64,000 nt of DNA from Sphingomonadales bacterium EhC05 (GTDB lineage: Bacteria; Pseudomonadota; Alphaproteobacteria; Sphingomonadales; Sphingomonadaceae), in the NCBI GenBank assembly GCA_001650955.1, contig LXYP01000003.1, forward strand, positions 1 to 64,000. The letters are read 5' to 3'. The translations under genes were made by a program, and so were the position numbers. The notes beneath the pieces are model-generated. The model did not search any database. It saw nothing but the letters and a program-made list of their open reading frames with translations, and was not told the origin of the DNA. Below are positions 48,469 through 58,239 of the stretch, one piece after another. The first letter of the stretch is position 1. Each line of letters begins with the position of its first letter.

Positions 48469-50223
48469 ATGACATATGACCTATTGATCAAGGGCGGTAC
48501 CATCGTCGATGGCACCCAAGCACCGCGCTATGTCGCTGACATTGCGATCAATGACGGAGTGATTGTCGAGATTGGCGGCAATATCTCATCTGATCTTGCA
48601 AAAGAGGTGATCCCGGCCGCGGGCAAGATTGTCGCACCCGGGGTGGTCGATCTGCACACGCATTATGATGCCCAGATCCACTGGGATCCCAATTGTACCA
48701 ATTCCGGCTGGCACGGCGCGACCACGGTTGGCATCGGCAATTGCGGATTCGGCTTTGCGCCTTGTGAACCTGCGGCGCGCGAGCGCTCGATGATCATGAT
48801 GGAGACCACCGAACAAGTACCCGCCAATATTCTGGCGCAGGCGTTGCCGTGGACATGGGAATCCTTCCCCGAGTGGCTCGAGCATCTGCGGACCATTGCC
48901 AAAGGCGTCAACGTCGCCTCTTTCCTGCCGCTCAATTCGCTGATGATCTATGTCATGGGAATCGATGCCGCCAAGACACGACCGGCTACGGCTGCCGAAC
49001 GCGCGCGCATGGCAGCCCTGCTCGACGAAGCCATGGATGCCGGAGCAATCGGATTTGCCTTCAGCTTTCAGGCGGAAAAAAATGGCCATACCGACTTTGA
49101 CGGCACGCCGATGCCAACCGATGTGATGGACCCGGAAGAAGTCTATCTGCTCGGAGAAGTCCTCAAGAAACGCGGTGAAGGGATCATCCAGTGCCTCGTT
49201 GACATGCCCGGCCTGGCGATCAATCGCGGGATTATCGAAGAGCTTGCGGAACGATCCGGTCGCCCGATCCTGCACAATATCCTGATGATCGTCGATGCCA
49301 TGCCCGAGTTTCACCAGGGCGTGCTCGAATTTCTCGATGACATGGAGTCCAAGGGCCATAATGTCTATTCGCAGGCGATGTCGATGCACACCTGGACCGA
49401 GTTTAATTTCATCGACTATAATTTCTGGGACGGGGTCCATCCGGTGTTCAAGGAGTTCAGCCTTGCCGGAGGCCGAGAGGAAAAACTCAAGCTTGCGGCC
49501 GACCTCGATTATCAGCAACGCTTCAATCAGGCCTATGACCCGATTCAGATGATGGGCTCGGCCGGCGGTCCGATTGAATCGTGGAAGCTGGTCGGCGCGT
49601 CCGGCTATCAACCCTATGCTGGCATGGAAGGGCAATTGCTCGGTGATATTGCCAAGCAGCGCAAACTGGAGATTACCGACCTCTTCTTTGACATTTTCCT
49701 GAAAACCGAAGGCAAGGTCGAAGTGCGGACCACGGAAATCGGATCGGAATGCCCGGATAGGATCGGCGCGGTCCTCAAACATCCGCGGGTGATGTTCGGG
49801 TCCTCCGATGGCGGCGCCCATATCAAATATTGGTCTGGCGGTCAGTTCTCGACGGACGTCATCACCTGGCTGGGTCGCGACGAAGCAAAGTTCACTCTGG
49901 AAGAGCTTCATTACAAGCTGAGCTATTTGACTGCCCGCTTCGCCGGACTGAAAAACCGTGGTGCCCTGCTGGAAGGTTATCATGCCGACATCATGGTCTA
50001 TGATCTGGCCGATCTCGGCTGCCGGCTCGATCGCTATGATGTCGTCCATGATCTGCCAGATGGTTCCTATCGGCGCGTGGTCTATGCCGAAGGCGTCGAA
50101 GTCGTGATCTGCAATGGCGCAATAACCTGCCGCGACGGCATATGTACGGATGCCACGCCCGGACGGGTTGTTGGTCCTGACTCCGCTCTGGGGAGGGTGC
50201 CAGAACTCATGGCGGCGGAATGA
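48469..50223 (+). CDS. amidohydrolase (D-aminoacylase-like)
   Basis: A 584-residue metal-dependent amidohydrolase. The N-terminal beta domain reads DLLIKGGTIVDG; the zinc motif is VDLHTHYDAQ and the D-aminoacylase-like SDGGAH block is near residue 450. It probably hydrolyses an N-acyl or cyclic amide bond; the substrate cannot be read from sequence. It has an AGAGGGG site upstream, is divergent from the TetR gene and lies 19 bases before a P450, suggesting a regulated catabolic pair. Confidence 0.88.
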   Translation: MTYDLLIKGGTIVDGTQAPRYVADIAINDGVIVEIGGNISSDLAKEVIPAAGKIVAPGVVDLHTHYDAQIHWDPNCTNSGWHGATTVGIGNCGFGFAPCEPAARERSMIMMETTEQVPANILAQALPWTWESFPEWLEHLRTIAKGVNVASFLPLNSLMIYVMGIDAAKTRPATAAERARMAALLDEAMDAGAIGFAFSFQAEKNGHTDFDGTPMPTDVMDPEEVYLLGEVLKKRGEGIIQCLVDMPGLAINRGIIEELAERSGRPILHNILMIVDAMPEFHQGVLEFLDDMESKGHNVYSQAMSMHTWTEFNFIDYNFWDGVHPVFKEFSLAGGREEKLKLAADLDYQQRFNQAYDPIQMMGSAGGPIESWKLVGASGYQPYAGMEGQLLGDIAKQRKLEITDLFFDIFLKTEGKVEVRTTEIGSECPDRIGAVLKHPRVMFGSSDGGAHIKYWSGGQFSTDVITWLGRDEAKFTLEELHYKLSYLTARFAGLKNRGALLEGYHADIMVYDLADLGCRLDRYDVVHDLPDGSYRRVVYAEGVEVVICNGAITCRDGICTDATPGRVVGPDSALGRVPELMAAE

Positions 50224-50242
50224 TAGGATGAGGGGAGTGACA

Positions 50243-51622
50243 ATGATGAATGACCATAGAACAATATTGACCAATAGCGGGGAAAGACTGGTCTTTGATG
50301 ACACCCTAGCGGCGCTGCTCGATCGCACGATCAAGGCGATTCCGGAAACTCAGCTCGCATCGGCTGACGACTGGGTGCCGACTCTTGACCCAGAAGTGTC
50401 ACGCGATCCGTTCACCTATTTCGGCAAGCTGCGAGAGGATATCGGCGACGTCATTCCCTATGCCGATGGCAAATTTGGTAACCGGGCCGTCTACAGTCCA
50501 TTTGTCAGAAATCCCGATACACCGATATTCGCAGTGCTGGGATATGATGCGATCAAGCAAATGGTCACGGACAGCGAGCATTTCCGCAATGCGGGGGCCT
50601 ATGGCGAACATACTAAGGTACAGCTGACCAATGCGATCACGACGGTCAACGAACTGGACGGCGCCGAGCATAAGGTCATCCGCAATCTTTTTGACCGGCA
50701 AGTTTTCGCCAAACATTTCCGTAGTGATTTCACAAAATCGGTGATCATGCCTGCCGCGGAACATCTGTGTGATCGGATCCGCGGAAAATTCGACCGGGGA
50801 GAAGAGGCGGACCTCAATCGCGATTTTGCCTTACCCTTGCTCTACATCACCATCGGTGTGGTTGTTGGTGTACCGATGGAGCGTATCGGCGAGTTTGTCG
50901 AAATGGGCGATGCTGCCTTTGGCGGTGCACGGGACCCTCAGGCGGCGATGACCGCGATCGGCAAATTGACCGAGTTTTTCTCCGAACAATATGAACAGCG
51001 AAGGGCGGCCGATGATCTCGACAGAGGAGACCTGATGTCGGCGATGTCAAAAGCGTCGCACGACGGGCGCGAGTTTTCGGCTGAAGAAATTGTCATCTAC
51101 TGCCGTTTTCTCCTTCCCGGAGGTATCGAGACGACTTGGCGACAAACGGCCAATCTGGGCTATGCGATGATGCTGCATCCCGAACAGTTTCGGGAGATAG
51201 TCGAGGATCATATTCTTATTCCCAATGCGGTGGAGGAAAGCATTCGCTGGCAGGCATCCGGCTTTGTCGTTCCGCGGATGTCCGCAAAGGATGTCATGCT
51301 GGCAGGCACATATATTCCCGCGGGCTCCAGCATGATGGGAATTTTTGGTGTCGCCAATCGCGATCCGCGCATCTGGGACGATCCCGACGTGTTTGACATT
51401 CATCGCAAGCGCATTGCCCATCTCACATTCAGCATTGGCAAACATGCATGTATGGGCCAGATTCTCGCTCGGCCGATTGTGACTGAAGCGTTGCGCGCAT
51501 TTGTCACAAAACTGCCGGATATGGAGCTTGCATGCAATGCCGAAGACATTGGCACCAGCGGCTTTCAAATCCGCTGTCCGTCATCGGTACCGGTCAGGCA
51601 TCGGCCAACGGCATCATATTAG
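50243..51622 (+). CDS. cytochrome P450
   Basis: A 459-residue soluble bacterial P450. The I-helix oxygen region reads LLPGGIETTWRQ, the E-x-x-R is in EESIRWQ, and the haem loop is FSIGKHACMGQILAR, with the Cys thiolate ligand. It is a monooxygenase needing ferredoxin and ferredoxin reductase, neither seen in this window. I use the ATG at 50243 after AGGGGAG; MRGVTM at 50228 is also possible. It is paired with the upstream amidohydrolase. Confidence 0.92.
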   Translation: MMNDHRTILTNSGERLVFDDTLAALLDRTIKAIPETQLASADDWVPTLDPEVSRDPFTYFGKLREDIGDVIPYADGKFGNRAVYSPFVRNPDTPIFAVLGYDAIKQMVTDSEHFRNAGAYGEHTKVQLTNAITTVNELDGAEHKVIRNLFDRQVFAKHFRSDFTKSVIMPAAEHLCDRIRGKFDRGEEADLNRDFALPLLYITIGVVVGVPMERIGEFVEMGDAAFGGARDPQAAMTAIGKLTEFFSEQYEQRRAADDLDRGDLMSAMSKASHDGREFSAEEIVIYCRFLLPGGIETTWRQTANLGYAMMLHPEQFREIVEDHILIPNAVEESIRWQASGFVVPRMSAKDVMLAGTYIPAGSSMMGIFGVANRDPRIWDDPDVFDIHRKRIAHLTFSIGKHACMGQILARPIVTEALRAFVTKLPDMELACNAEDIGTSGFQIRCPSSVPVRHRPTASY

Positions 51623-51669
51623 TCCAGCCACGGACGTCCGCCTTTGTGTCCAAACGGAACATCCGCTAT

Positions 51670-52593
51670 CTATTCGGCCTGCTCTGATTGTTGCCATTCA
51701 TTCATGCCGCTTTCGATCAGTGCATTGACATCATGGGAGACAATCACCTTGAAATCCTTGCCCTGATCCAAATCGGATAACCACAATCTTATCTCTTCCA
51801 ATCTTGCCTCGTCTTCTGGGACAAGCAGATAGCTGTAGATCAGGCCTTTGCTCTGATTTTCGATCAAATCATTTTTGGCGTTGGAAATATCGCCAGACAG
51901 CAGCCAAAGTTCGTCGCCGACCGGAATAGCGAATAAGGTACTGCCCGGAGTGTGGCCGCCGAGTGGATATATGCCAATGCCGGGAAATTGTTTCGTCAAT
52001 TCTCCCATATCCGTGATCTCTTTCTGATCAATACACTCGCTATTTTTCAGCATATCGATTTGATCCTCGGTATGTAAATTATGCTTGGTCATCTGATCAT
52101 TGGTATGAAGCGCGCTAATATCCTTTGCGCCCGACGCACATAGCGGTTCGATGCCTTGCACATGGTCCGAGTGCAGGTGGGTGAATGCGACTCCTTTGAC
52201 CCGCCTGAGATCGTCGCCAAGAAATTCAGCTACGGTCCCATGAGAAACTGCCGGCTCTGCTCCGGCGACGGTTTCGAACAGCTCTCCAAATTCAATGGCA
52301 ACTTGCTTGTCCATCCCGAGATCGATGAGAAGCATGTTACCATTCTCCCATTCAACGGCAAATGTAGTGTGACCGATTTCGCCGACGTCCGATTTTTGCG
52401 TGGATGTTATCATATAGCCGATTTTGACCGGTCCATCTGCGTGCCCTTTGAGGTTCGCAAGCTCAGATTTTGTGGGTAATTCAGGCGATATATCGCGAAT
52501 CTGCAAATGAGGCGGCACCAAAATAAATGCCACCGCGACGGCGCCCAGCGCCAACAATATCCCCAGTCCCTGCAATATCTTTCTAACCATCAT
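51670..52593 (-). CDS. membrane-anchored metallo-beta-lactamase-fold hydrolase
   Basis: A 307-residue protein with a hydrophobic N-terminal anchor (residues 1-28), then an MBL domain: THLHSDHVQG carries the HxHxDH zinc motif, and GGHTPGSTLFAIP and WLLSGD follow, with a late SHD motif. It is probably periplasmic and tethered. The substrate is unknown; lactonase-like activity is one option. It converges with the P450 gene and may belong to the same catabolic region. Confidence 0.82.
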   Translation of the reverse strand: MMVRKILQGLGILLALGAVAVAFILVPPHLQIRDISPELPTKSELANLKGHADGPVKIGYMITSTQKSDVGEIGHTTFAVEWENGNMLLIDLGMDKQVAIEFGELFETVAGAEPAVSHGTVAEFLGDDLRRVKGVAFTHLHSDHVQGIEPLCASGAKDISALHTNDQMTKHNLHTEDQIDMLKNSECIDQKEITDMGELTKQFPGIGIYPLGGHTPGSTLFAIPVGDELWLLSGDISNAKNDLIENQSKGLIYSYLLVPEDEARLEEIRLWLSDLDQGKDFKVIVSHDVNALIESGMNEWQQSEQAE

Positions 52594-52958
52594 TCCCCCT
52601 CATTGGCAGTTCATTGCCAACTTCATCCTGATCGAACCAAGCGACCAATAACGCCTTTCAATGGTTTAGCAAAAATTCAATGATCTGAAAATTGCCAAAC
52701 ATTTCCAATGAACATGATGACAATGCCGATCGAGGTGGGACGCTTCGTCAAATATATGGAAGTCCGTCAATCGGGAGATGCGGCGGCTCTGATTGGGTTG
52801 CCGCAAGTTGCTGTATCAAGTCGCCGCTGCCGCTGATCATCGAAATCGATCCGGCCAATTCGGGGTCTGAGCGAAATCGTTTGCGACGCGCGCAAGATAG
52901 TCGGATTTGGCGCGCGCCATCAGTTGCAAGTTCATAACCATCTCGGTAGGGCGAGATT
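52594..52958. other. 365-base gap before the HerA-like gene
   Basis: There is no well-supported gene. A 40-codon frame at 52714-52836 (starting MMTMPIEVGRFVKYMEVRQ) has protein-like composition and might be the stump of a decayed gene, but I recognise no family. The promoters of the MBL gene and the ATPase gene should be here. Confidence 0.4.
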
Positions 52959-54431
52959 GTGGATGTTGGAATAGAAATTGGACGTGATGACAGCGGGCAG
53001 GCTGTATACATTAACGTCGAAGAACTGCTAGCGACGCGGCTATTGGTGCAGGGCAATTCGGGTTCAGGGAAATCCCACCTGCTGCGCCGCCTGCTCGAAG
53101 AAAGTGCGCATCTGGTGCAGCAAGTGGTGATCGATCCCGAGGGTGATTTCGCAACATTGGCGGATGCCTATAACCATGTTGTGATTGATGCAGGTGACTA
53201 TAATGAGCAAGAAATCGCAACAATGGGCGCGCGTATTCGCGAGCATCGCGCGTCGATCATATTGAATCTGGAGGCGCTGGAACTCGAAGCGCAAATGTCC
53301 TGCGCCGCGGCCTTTCTGAACGCCATGTTCGATGCGCCGCGCGATCATTGGTATCCCGCTTTGGTGGTGGTCGATGAAGCGCAAATGTTTGCTCCTGCCG
53401 TTGCCGGAGATGTTCCCGATGCCGTGCGCCGTGCCAGCCTGGGCGCCATGACCAATTTGATGTGCCGTGGGCGCAAACGCGGCCTGGCGGGCACGATTGC
53501 GACCCAAAGGCTAGCCAAATTGGCCAAAAATGTTGCCGCGGAGGCCAGTAATTTCCTGATGGGACGTACTTTTCTCGATATCGATATGGCGCGAGCCGCC
53601 GATTTGCTGGGGATGGAACGCCGGCAAACGGAACGGATTAGGGATTTGGACCGGGGTTGCTTTCTTGGCCTCGGCCCCGCCATCTCCCGTCGGCCAATAT
53701 CGATGAAAATTGGTCCGACTCAGACCAGCACCCGTATGGGCACGCATAGCCTGTTACCCATGCCAGAGGCGGAGCCGGAGAATCTGCGCACGATGCTGTT
53801 CGCCGAAATGGAGGCGGAGCCCGTGAAAGTGGATCGTCAGCCCGAGCCGCAAATAGTCGCTGCGGAAGAGTTGATCCGCCGTATCGCGGCACCGGAACCC
53901 GGGGCTGCAACCGCATCTTCCATCGATGAAGACTCCGCAGATATGACGGCGGCTGATGCAGTTGATTTGGAAGCGACCATTGTCAGTATTTTGCAAGACA
54001 TGCTCGCGGATACGGACAGCGCCTATCAACCGGATGCATTGTTATATCAGGATTTTTCAGTGCGATGCCGGATGCAACAGCTGCCCCGTGTACCCCTCGA
54101 ATTGGCTGATTTTCGTCGCCGCTTTGCCTTGGCGAAAGGCGGAATACTCGATCCGACAGAAACGCGCTGGAAAGAGCTTCTCGAAGCAGCCGCCAGCTTG
54201 CCGGAAGATATGGCCGCACCGTTTCTGCAAATTGCGCGCGCCGCGATGGAAGGCAGTCCCTGTCCGGATGATGATGCGCTTGGCCGGGCTTATGGCACCA
54301 GGTCTCCCGGCCGTATCCGCAGGCTGGTCGAATATATGGAAAAACAGGGGGCCGTCGTCGTTCGTGCCGATTTCGGGGGACGGCGCTCGATTGGCATTCC
54401 GCAACTGGGACTCAGCACCGAGGCAGAATGA
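52959..54431 (+). CDS. HerA-like ATP-binding protein
   Basis: A 490-residue P-loop ATPase of the DUF87/HerA-VirB4 clan. Walker A is QGNSGSGKSHLLRR (about residues 32-45), Walker B is ALVVVDEAQMFAP (about 131-143), and an ATQRLAKLAKNV sensor block follows. The C-terminal 200 residues, after an acidic linker, are a separate helical region. HerA proteins translocate DNA, often with NurA, which is not nearby. The start is GTG at 52959. The role here is unknown; a chromosome-maintenance function is possible. Confidence 0.8.
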   Translation: MDVGIEIGRDDSGQAVYINVEELLATRLLVQGNSGSGKSHLLRRLLEESAHLVQQVVIDPEGDFATLADAYNHVVIDAGDYNEQEIATMGARIREHRASIILNLEALELEAQMSCAAAFLNAMFDAPRDHWYPALVVVDEAQMFAPAVAGDVPDAVRRASLGAMTNLMCRGRKRGLAGTIATQRLAKLAKNVAAEASNFLMGRTFLDIDMARAADLLGMERRQTERIRDLDRGCFLGLGPAISRRPISMKIGPTQTSTRMGTHSLLPMPEAEPENLRTMLFAEMEAEPVKVDRQPEPQIVAAEELIRRIAAPEPGAATASSIDEDSADMTAADAVDLEATIVSILQDMLADTDSAYQPDALLYQDFSVRCRMQQLPRVPLELADFRRRFALAKGGILDPTETRWKELLEAAASLPEDMAAPFLQIARAAMEGSPCPDDDALGRAYGTRSPGRIRRLVEYMEKQGAVVVRADFGGRRSIGIPQLGLSTEAE

Positions 54432-54701
54432 GCGGTGCAGCCTTTACATTCAAATTTTCCGAGATTTGGATTGAAGCTATTTTGTGGATGATCGTTGTTG
54501 CCGGAAACGGATGATAGCGATGACAATATCGAACGGCCGCATTGCGGATTTGAGGTCGGTCTCATGGTTGGTCACCAAAGAGTGAAGCATAGCATATACT
54601 AGCGACTCATCCGTTTAAGTACGTATTGCTGCCGATCCTCCCTAACTTTAGTGCCTCCGCCAAAGTCTGGTTCGCATGACCCCGACGGAGCAGTAGCTTG
54701 A

Positions 54702-55799
54702 ATGGACAGGCGGCACTTTTTGATTGGCGGAGGCTCGTTGATGGCGGCGGGCGGAATGGCCGCTGCGATAGGCATCAGACAAACGGGATCGATGCAGGAT
54801 TATGAACGGGCTGCTGCCAAGCTGCATGCACCGCTCGCGGGACGCTCTGATGTCCGCGAATTGATTCGCTACGCCACGCTGGCGGCCAACGGTCACAATA
54901 GCCAAGCCTGGAAGTTTCGCGTGCGGAACAGCATTATCGAGATTTTGCCAGACTTTTCCCGGCGAACGGCGGTGGTTGACCCTGACGATCATCATCTGTT
55001 CGCGAGCCTCGGCTGTGCTGCTGAAAATCTTGTGATCGCCGGCGCCGCAACCGGACGTGCGAGCGAACTGTATTTTGATCCGACCGAAGATGGCAAAGTC
55101 GTGGTGGACATGGTGGCCGGGCAGGTGGATCGCTCGCCTTTGTTTGATGCGATTGCCAAGCGGCAGTCAACGAGAGCGGACTATGATGGCCGGTCGGTTA
55201 GCCTGCTGGATTTGCGGGCACTGGAGGCTGCGGTGCAAGTCGACGGCGTCACCATGGCTCTGATAACCGATCGCCCCCGGATCAATCTTGTCCGCGATCT
55301 CGTCATTGCCGGAAATACCGTCCAGATGGCGGATATAGATTTTGTCGATGAACTGAAACAATGGATCCGGTTCAACCCCAGGACCGCCCTGGAAATGCGC
55401 GATGGCCTGTTTAGCGGGTGTAGTGGCAATCCAAGTTCGCCCAGCTGGTTGGGCAGCGTGATATTTGATCTCACTTTCCGGACAAAGAGCGAGAATGAAA
55501 AATATGCCCGGCAGATCAACGGTTCGGCCGGTATCGCAATATTTGTTGCAGAGAAGAACGATCCGGAACACTGGGTGCAGGCGGGCAGGGCCTGCCAACG
55601 GTTTGCGCTTCAGGCAACCGCACTTGGGTTGAAACAGGCCTATATCAACCAGCCCACCGAAGTGTCCAAATTACGTCCCGATCTCGCCGCTCTGGCCGAG
55701 ATGCCAGGATATCGGCCCAATATCATCATGCGTTTTGGCTATGGGCCGACCATGCCGATGTCGCTCCGCCGTCCGGTGGATGCGGTGCTGATGACCTAG
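54702..55799 (+). CDS. Tat-exported nitroreductase-like (Acg family) protein
   Basis: A 365-residue protein with an N-terminal twin-arginine-like signal (DRRHFLIGGGSLMAAGGMAAA), then two nitroreductase-like halves: RELIRYATLAANGHNSQAWKF is the FMN-binding start and RACQRFALQATALGLKQAYINQP belongs to the second half. It resembles the Acg FMN-binding oxidoreductases, some of which only sequester FMN. The partner is unknown. It lies 33 bases before a flavodoxin gene, so a redox pair is possible. Confidence 0.82.
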   Translation: MDRRHFLIGGGSLMAAGGMAAAIGIRQTGSMQDYERAAAKLHAPLAGRSDVRELIRYATLAANGHNSQAWKFRVRNSIIEILPDFSRRTAVVDPDDHHLFASLGCAAENLVIAGAATGRASELYFDPTEDGKVVVDMVAGQVDRSPLFDAIAKRQSTRADYDGRSVSLLDLRALEAAVQVDGVTMALITDRPRINLVRDLVIAGNTVQMADIDFVDELKQWIRFNPRTALEMRDGLFSGCSGNPSSPSWLGSVIFDLTFRTKSENEKYARQINGSAGIAIFVAEKNDPEHWVQAGRACQRFALQATALGLKQAYINQPTEVSKLRPDLAALAEMPGYRPNIIMRFGYGPTMPMSLRRPVDAVLMT

Positions 55800-55832
55800 G
55801 CCAAACGCCAATATTGTAAGAGGAACAAAATT

Positions 55833-56312
55833 GTGAAGACATTGATCCTATTTTATTCGCGGACGGGGACGACGCAAGTGATTGCAAATGCCTTGGCAAC
55901 GGCGCTGGACGCAACAATCGCGAGGATTGAATGCCCGAAATATAAAGGTGGCTGGTTCCGTTATCTTCTCGCTGGCTATGACAGTGTGAAAGGGCGACTA
56001 CCGCCGATTGATGTTCCAGATCTGGTGTTCCGGGACTATGATGCCATAATTCTGGGGACACCGATCTGGACAAGCTATCCTGCTCTCCCGATGCGCTCAT
56101 TTCTCTCAGGCAAGCCGGACCTCCCTGATCGGGTTTCCTTATTCTTGACCTATGGAGGACATTCCGTGCCGCAAAAGGCGGAGCAATTCATTTCAGACCT
56201 GATACCGGTCAATTTGGAGGCCACGCTGAACCTTGGCCAAAAAACCGTCATAGATGAGGCCTTTTCCGAACCTGTTGCCAATTTTGCTCAGCAGCTCAAA
56301 AGCGGCCATTAG
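55833..56312 (+). CDS. flavodoxin-like protein
   Basis: A 159-residue protein starting with GTG. LILFYSRTGTTQVIANAL is a clear FMN phosphate loop, and IILGTPIWTSYPALPMRSFL binds the isoalloxazine. It is related to the flavodoxin family that donates electrons to reductases. It probably acts with the upstream Acg-like gene (33 bases). No signal peptide. Confidence 0.85.
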   Translation: MKTLILFYSRTGTTQVIANALATALDATIARIECPKYKGGWFRYLLAGYDSVKGRLPPIDVPDLVFRDYDAIILGTPIWTSYPALPMRSFLSGKPDLPDRVSLFLTYGGHSVPQKAEQFISDLIPVNLEATLNLGQKTVIDEAFSEPVANFAQQLKSGH

Positions 56313-56460
56313 CAAACTCTAAAAGCCGGTTCGCAACCCGGTTTCGCTGGGTGGAATTTCCTGCAATTGAACTTTGCTCCGGCGCAACCCGGTCGGTTTT
56401 TGGTCTGCAACAAAGACGTGAAATCCCGCAATATTATCATGTCTATAGAGGCACAGAAAA

Positions 56461-57294
56461 ATGATCTGGTACCTAATTATTTGCATCATCCTGATTGCCA
56501 TAGCGGGCTTGTCGATCTGGAGAGCATTGGACAAGCAAGCGGACAAGGATATCTGGGCCGATCTTGTGGCGCGGGCACCGCAATATGTAGAGCTCTTTGA
56601 TCTCTCGATGGTTGCGAATTTACCCGAGCCTGCACAGCGCTATTTTGCTTATTCAATCGCACCCGGGACGCCGCTCTGGACCGTTGCGGAAATCGCAATG
56701 ACGGGCCAGATCGGATTGGGCTCGAAGGCCTCGCCCAAATATCGCGCAATGGTTGGCGATGAACTTCTGGCGCCTCCTTGGGGTTTTATATGGAAAGTGA
56801 AAGCGGGTTGCATCAGTGGTTCAGACGCCGCGACATCTGAAACATCCTGGACCCGCTTCCGGCTATTCGGGATGATTCCGATCATCCATGTGCAGGGCGA
56901 CCCGGATCATCAAAGATCGGCATTTGGCCGTATCGTCTCGGAAGCGGCCTTCTGGGCCCCCGCAAGCTTGCTTCCCCGTAAAAATATATGCTGGGAGGCG
57001 ATAGACGAAAACAGCGCCCGTGCCATTGTCACGCATGACGGCCTTCGTCAGGCGGTTGAAATCACGGTTGCAGCCAATGGCGAGCCATCACATGTTCTTA
57101 TCCAGAGATGGAGCAACGTAAATTCCGACAAGCAATTTCGGGAACAACCATTTGGCGGACATATATCCAACTTCAGGGCTTTTGACGGCTATCGGCTGCC
57201 CACGCACGTCGAAGGCGGCAATCATATCGGTACACAAGATTATTTTCTATTCTTCATCGCCAATGTGACGTCCGTCCGTTTCCCTCAAAAGTAA
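56461..57294 (+). CDS. DUF6544-like membrane-anchored protein
   Basis: A 277-residue protein with one N-terminal hydrophobic helix (residues 2-22) and a soluble domain. LPEPAQRYFAYSIAPGTPLW and ASPKYRAMVGDELLAPPWGFIWKVKA fit the uncharacterised DUF6544 (formerly DUF6920) pattern. The function is unknown. It is isolated: 148 bases after the flavodoxin and followed by the mobile-element remnants. Confidence 0.7.
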   Translation: MIWYLIICIILIAIAGLSIWRALDKQADKDIWADLVARAPQYVELFDLSMVANLPEPAQRYFAYSIAPGTPLWTVAEIAMTGQIGLGSKASPKYRAMVGDELLAPPWGFIWKVKAGCISGSDAATSETSWTRFRLFGMIPIIHVQGDPDHQRSAFGRIVSEAAFWAPASLLPRKNICWEAIDENSARAIVTHDGLRQAVEITVAANGEPSHVLIQRWSNVNSDKQFREQPFGGHISNFRAFDGYRLPTHVEGGNHIGTQDYFLFFIANVTSVRFPQK

Positions 57295-57379
57295 GTTTGA
57301 TATCCAAAAGTCCACATTCAAATCCGAAGACCAATATGTTGCGTCCGCCGCTCGATATCTAACATGTCCGCCGTTACGT

Positions 57380-57481
57380 TTAACCAACGATCTTTTGGTT
57401 TTTCCCACAGTTTCGAAATTTCTTAGGCTTACTCAAATAGCCCATAGCGTTTAAATGATCGACAATCTCTGGGTCTGAATA
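57380..57481 (-). pseudogene. remnant of a large serine recombinase
   Basis: The minus strand reads 33 codons: YSDPEIVDHLNAMGYLSKPK then ...GKNQKIVG and a stop. The E-I-V-x-x-L-N-A-M-G-Y pattern followed by basic residues and K-I-V-G is the recombinase domain of large serine integrases. No catalytic domain remains. Confidence 0.55.
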
Positions 57482-57482
57482 T

Positions 57483-57611
57483 CTTCCCGAGGGGCTCATC
57501 AATCAAGCACATAAGCTGCCACGTGAACTCTATAAACCCCTAACATGGGACCGAGGCAAAAAACTTGCCGATCACAAGCTGTTCGGTGCATATATTGCAA
57601 CCACCGGTTGA
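57483..57611 (+). pseudogene. IS30-family transposase remnant
   Basis: The frame from 57483 to TGA 57609-57611 reads ...NQAHKLPRELYKPLTWDRGKKLADHKLF..., the IS30 signature around the second catalytic Asp (T-W-D-R-G-K). It then diverges and ends. It is a fragment of about 42 codons; the downstream HxxxxG...NE-NG part is missing. Confidence 0.7.
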
Positions 57612-57670
57612 AACCGCACCCGAAAGCATGCGTAATTGCAGGAACTGATTACGAGTCGAGTTTCCGATAG

Positions 57671-57841
57671 ATTGCTGGCTTTGTCGAGCAACTGAAGGGA
57701 GGAGACGATGGGCTATTTGTTAAAACAGAAGGCCGAAGACGCGCCACTGTTGCTGTCGCTCGCAAACTTGCTGTCATCCTCTACCGTATGTGGATGGACG
57801 GAACACAGTTCCAATGGAATGATCAGGAGGTAAATGTATGA
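57671..57841 (+). pseudogene. IS110-family transposase C-terminal remnant
   Basis: A continuous frame of 56 codons ends at a TGA at 57839-57841. It contains [28 protein letters not shown], the C-terminal signature of IS110/IS1111-type transposases. An in-frame TAG at 57668-57670 cuts it off from any N-terminus. Confidence 0.75.
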
Positions 57842-58239
57842 CACCAATCTGATCAAACCATAGGAAGAAGCGTCCTCGTCTGGACGTTGGTATGGCGATG
57901 ATGCCGTTTATGTCCGATGCGCCAAACAAAGCGCGCCCGAAAGCAAGGCACTCCTTGACCGATCTTATACATGTATCCAGCTTTAACCAAAGACTGCGGA
58001 GAGAAGCGTGACCCAGATGAATGACAGAAATCAAGGAACTTGCCAGATGCCAGTTTGAGAAGCGGACATTAGAAATTTGGTACATTAGGTAGGCTTGCTC
58101 TTTCCTTGGCTCCATGGCATCCGAAAATTTATACTGCTTTACATCCAATCAACAATTCTCCTGCACTCCGAACAAATGAACTCAATAACGCACGTTTTCT
58201 CCACAATGCCAACCAAGTGACAATCCTCGAAAGCCACTA

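Larger units (their letters stand above)
57295..58239. other. 945-base stretch of mobile-element debris
   Basis: There is no intact gene. Three separate peptide-coding remnants, described in their own entries, lie at 57380-57481 (minus), 57483-57611 (plus) and 57671-57841 (plus). The rest, 57842-58239, is AT-richer and has no recognisable ORF; the minus-strand open frame at 57774-58148 has no protein-like character. Confidence 0.7.

Noticed and set aside
57774-58148. 124-codon minus-strand frame in the mobile-element region
   Set aside because: It is antisense to the IS110 remnant and has no domain, signal or codon pattern typical of this genome.
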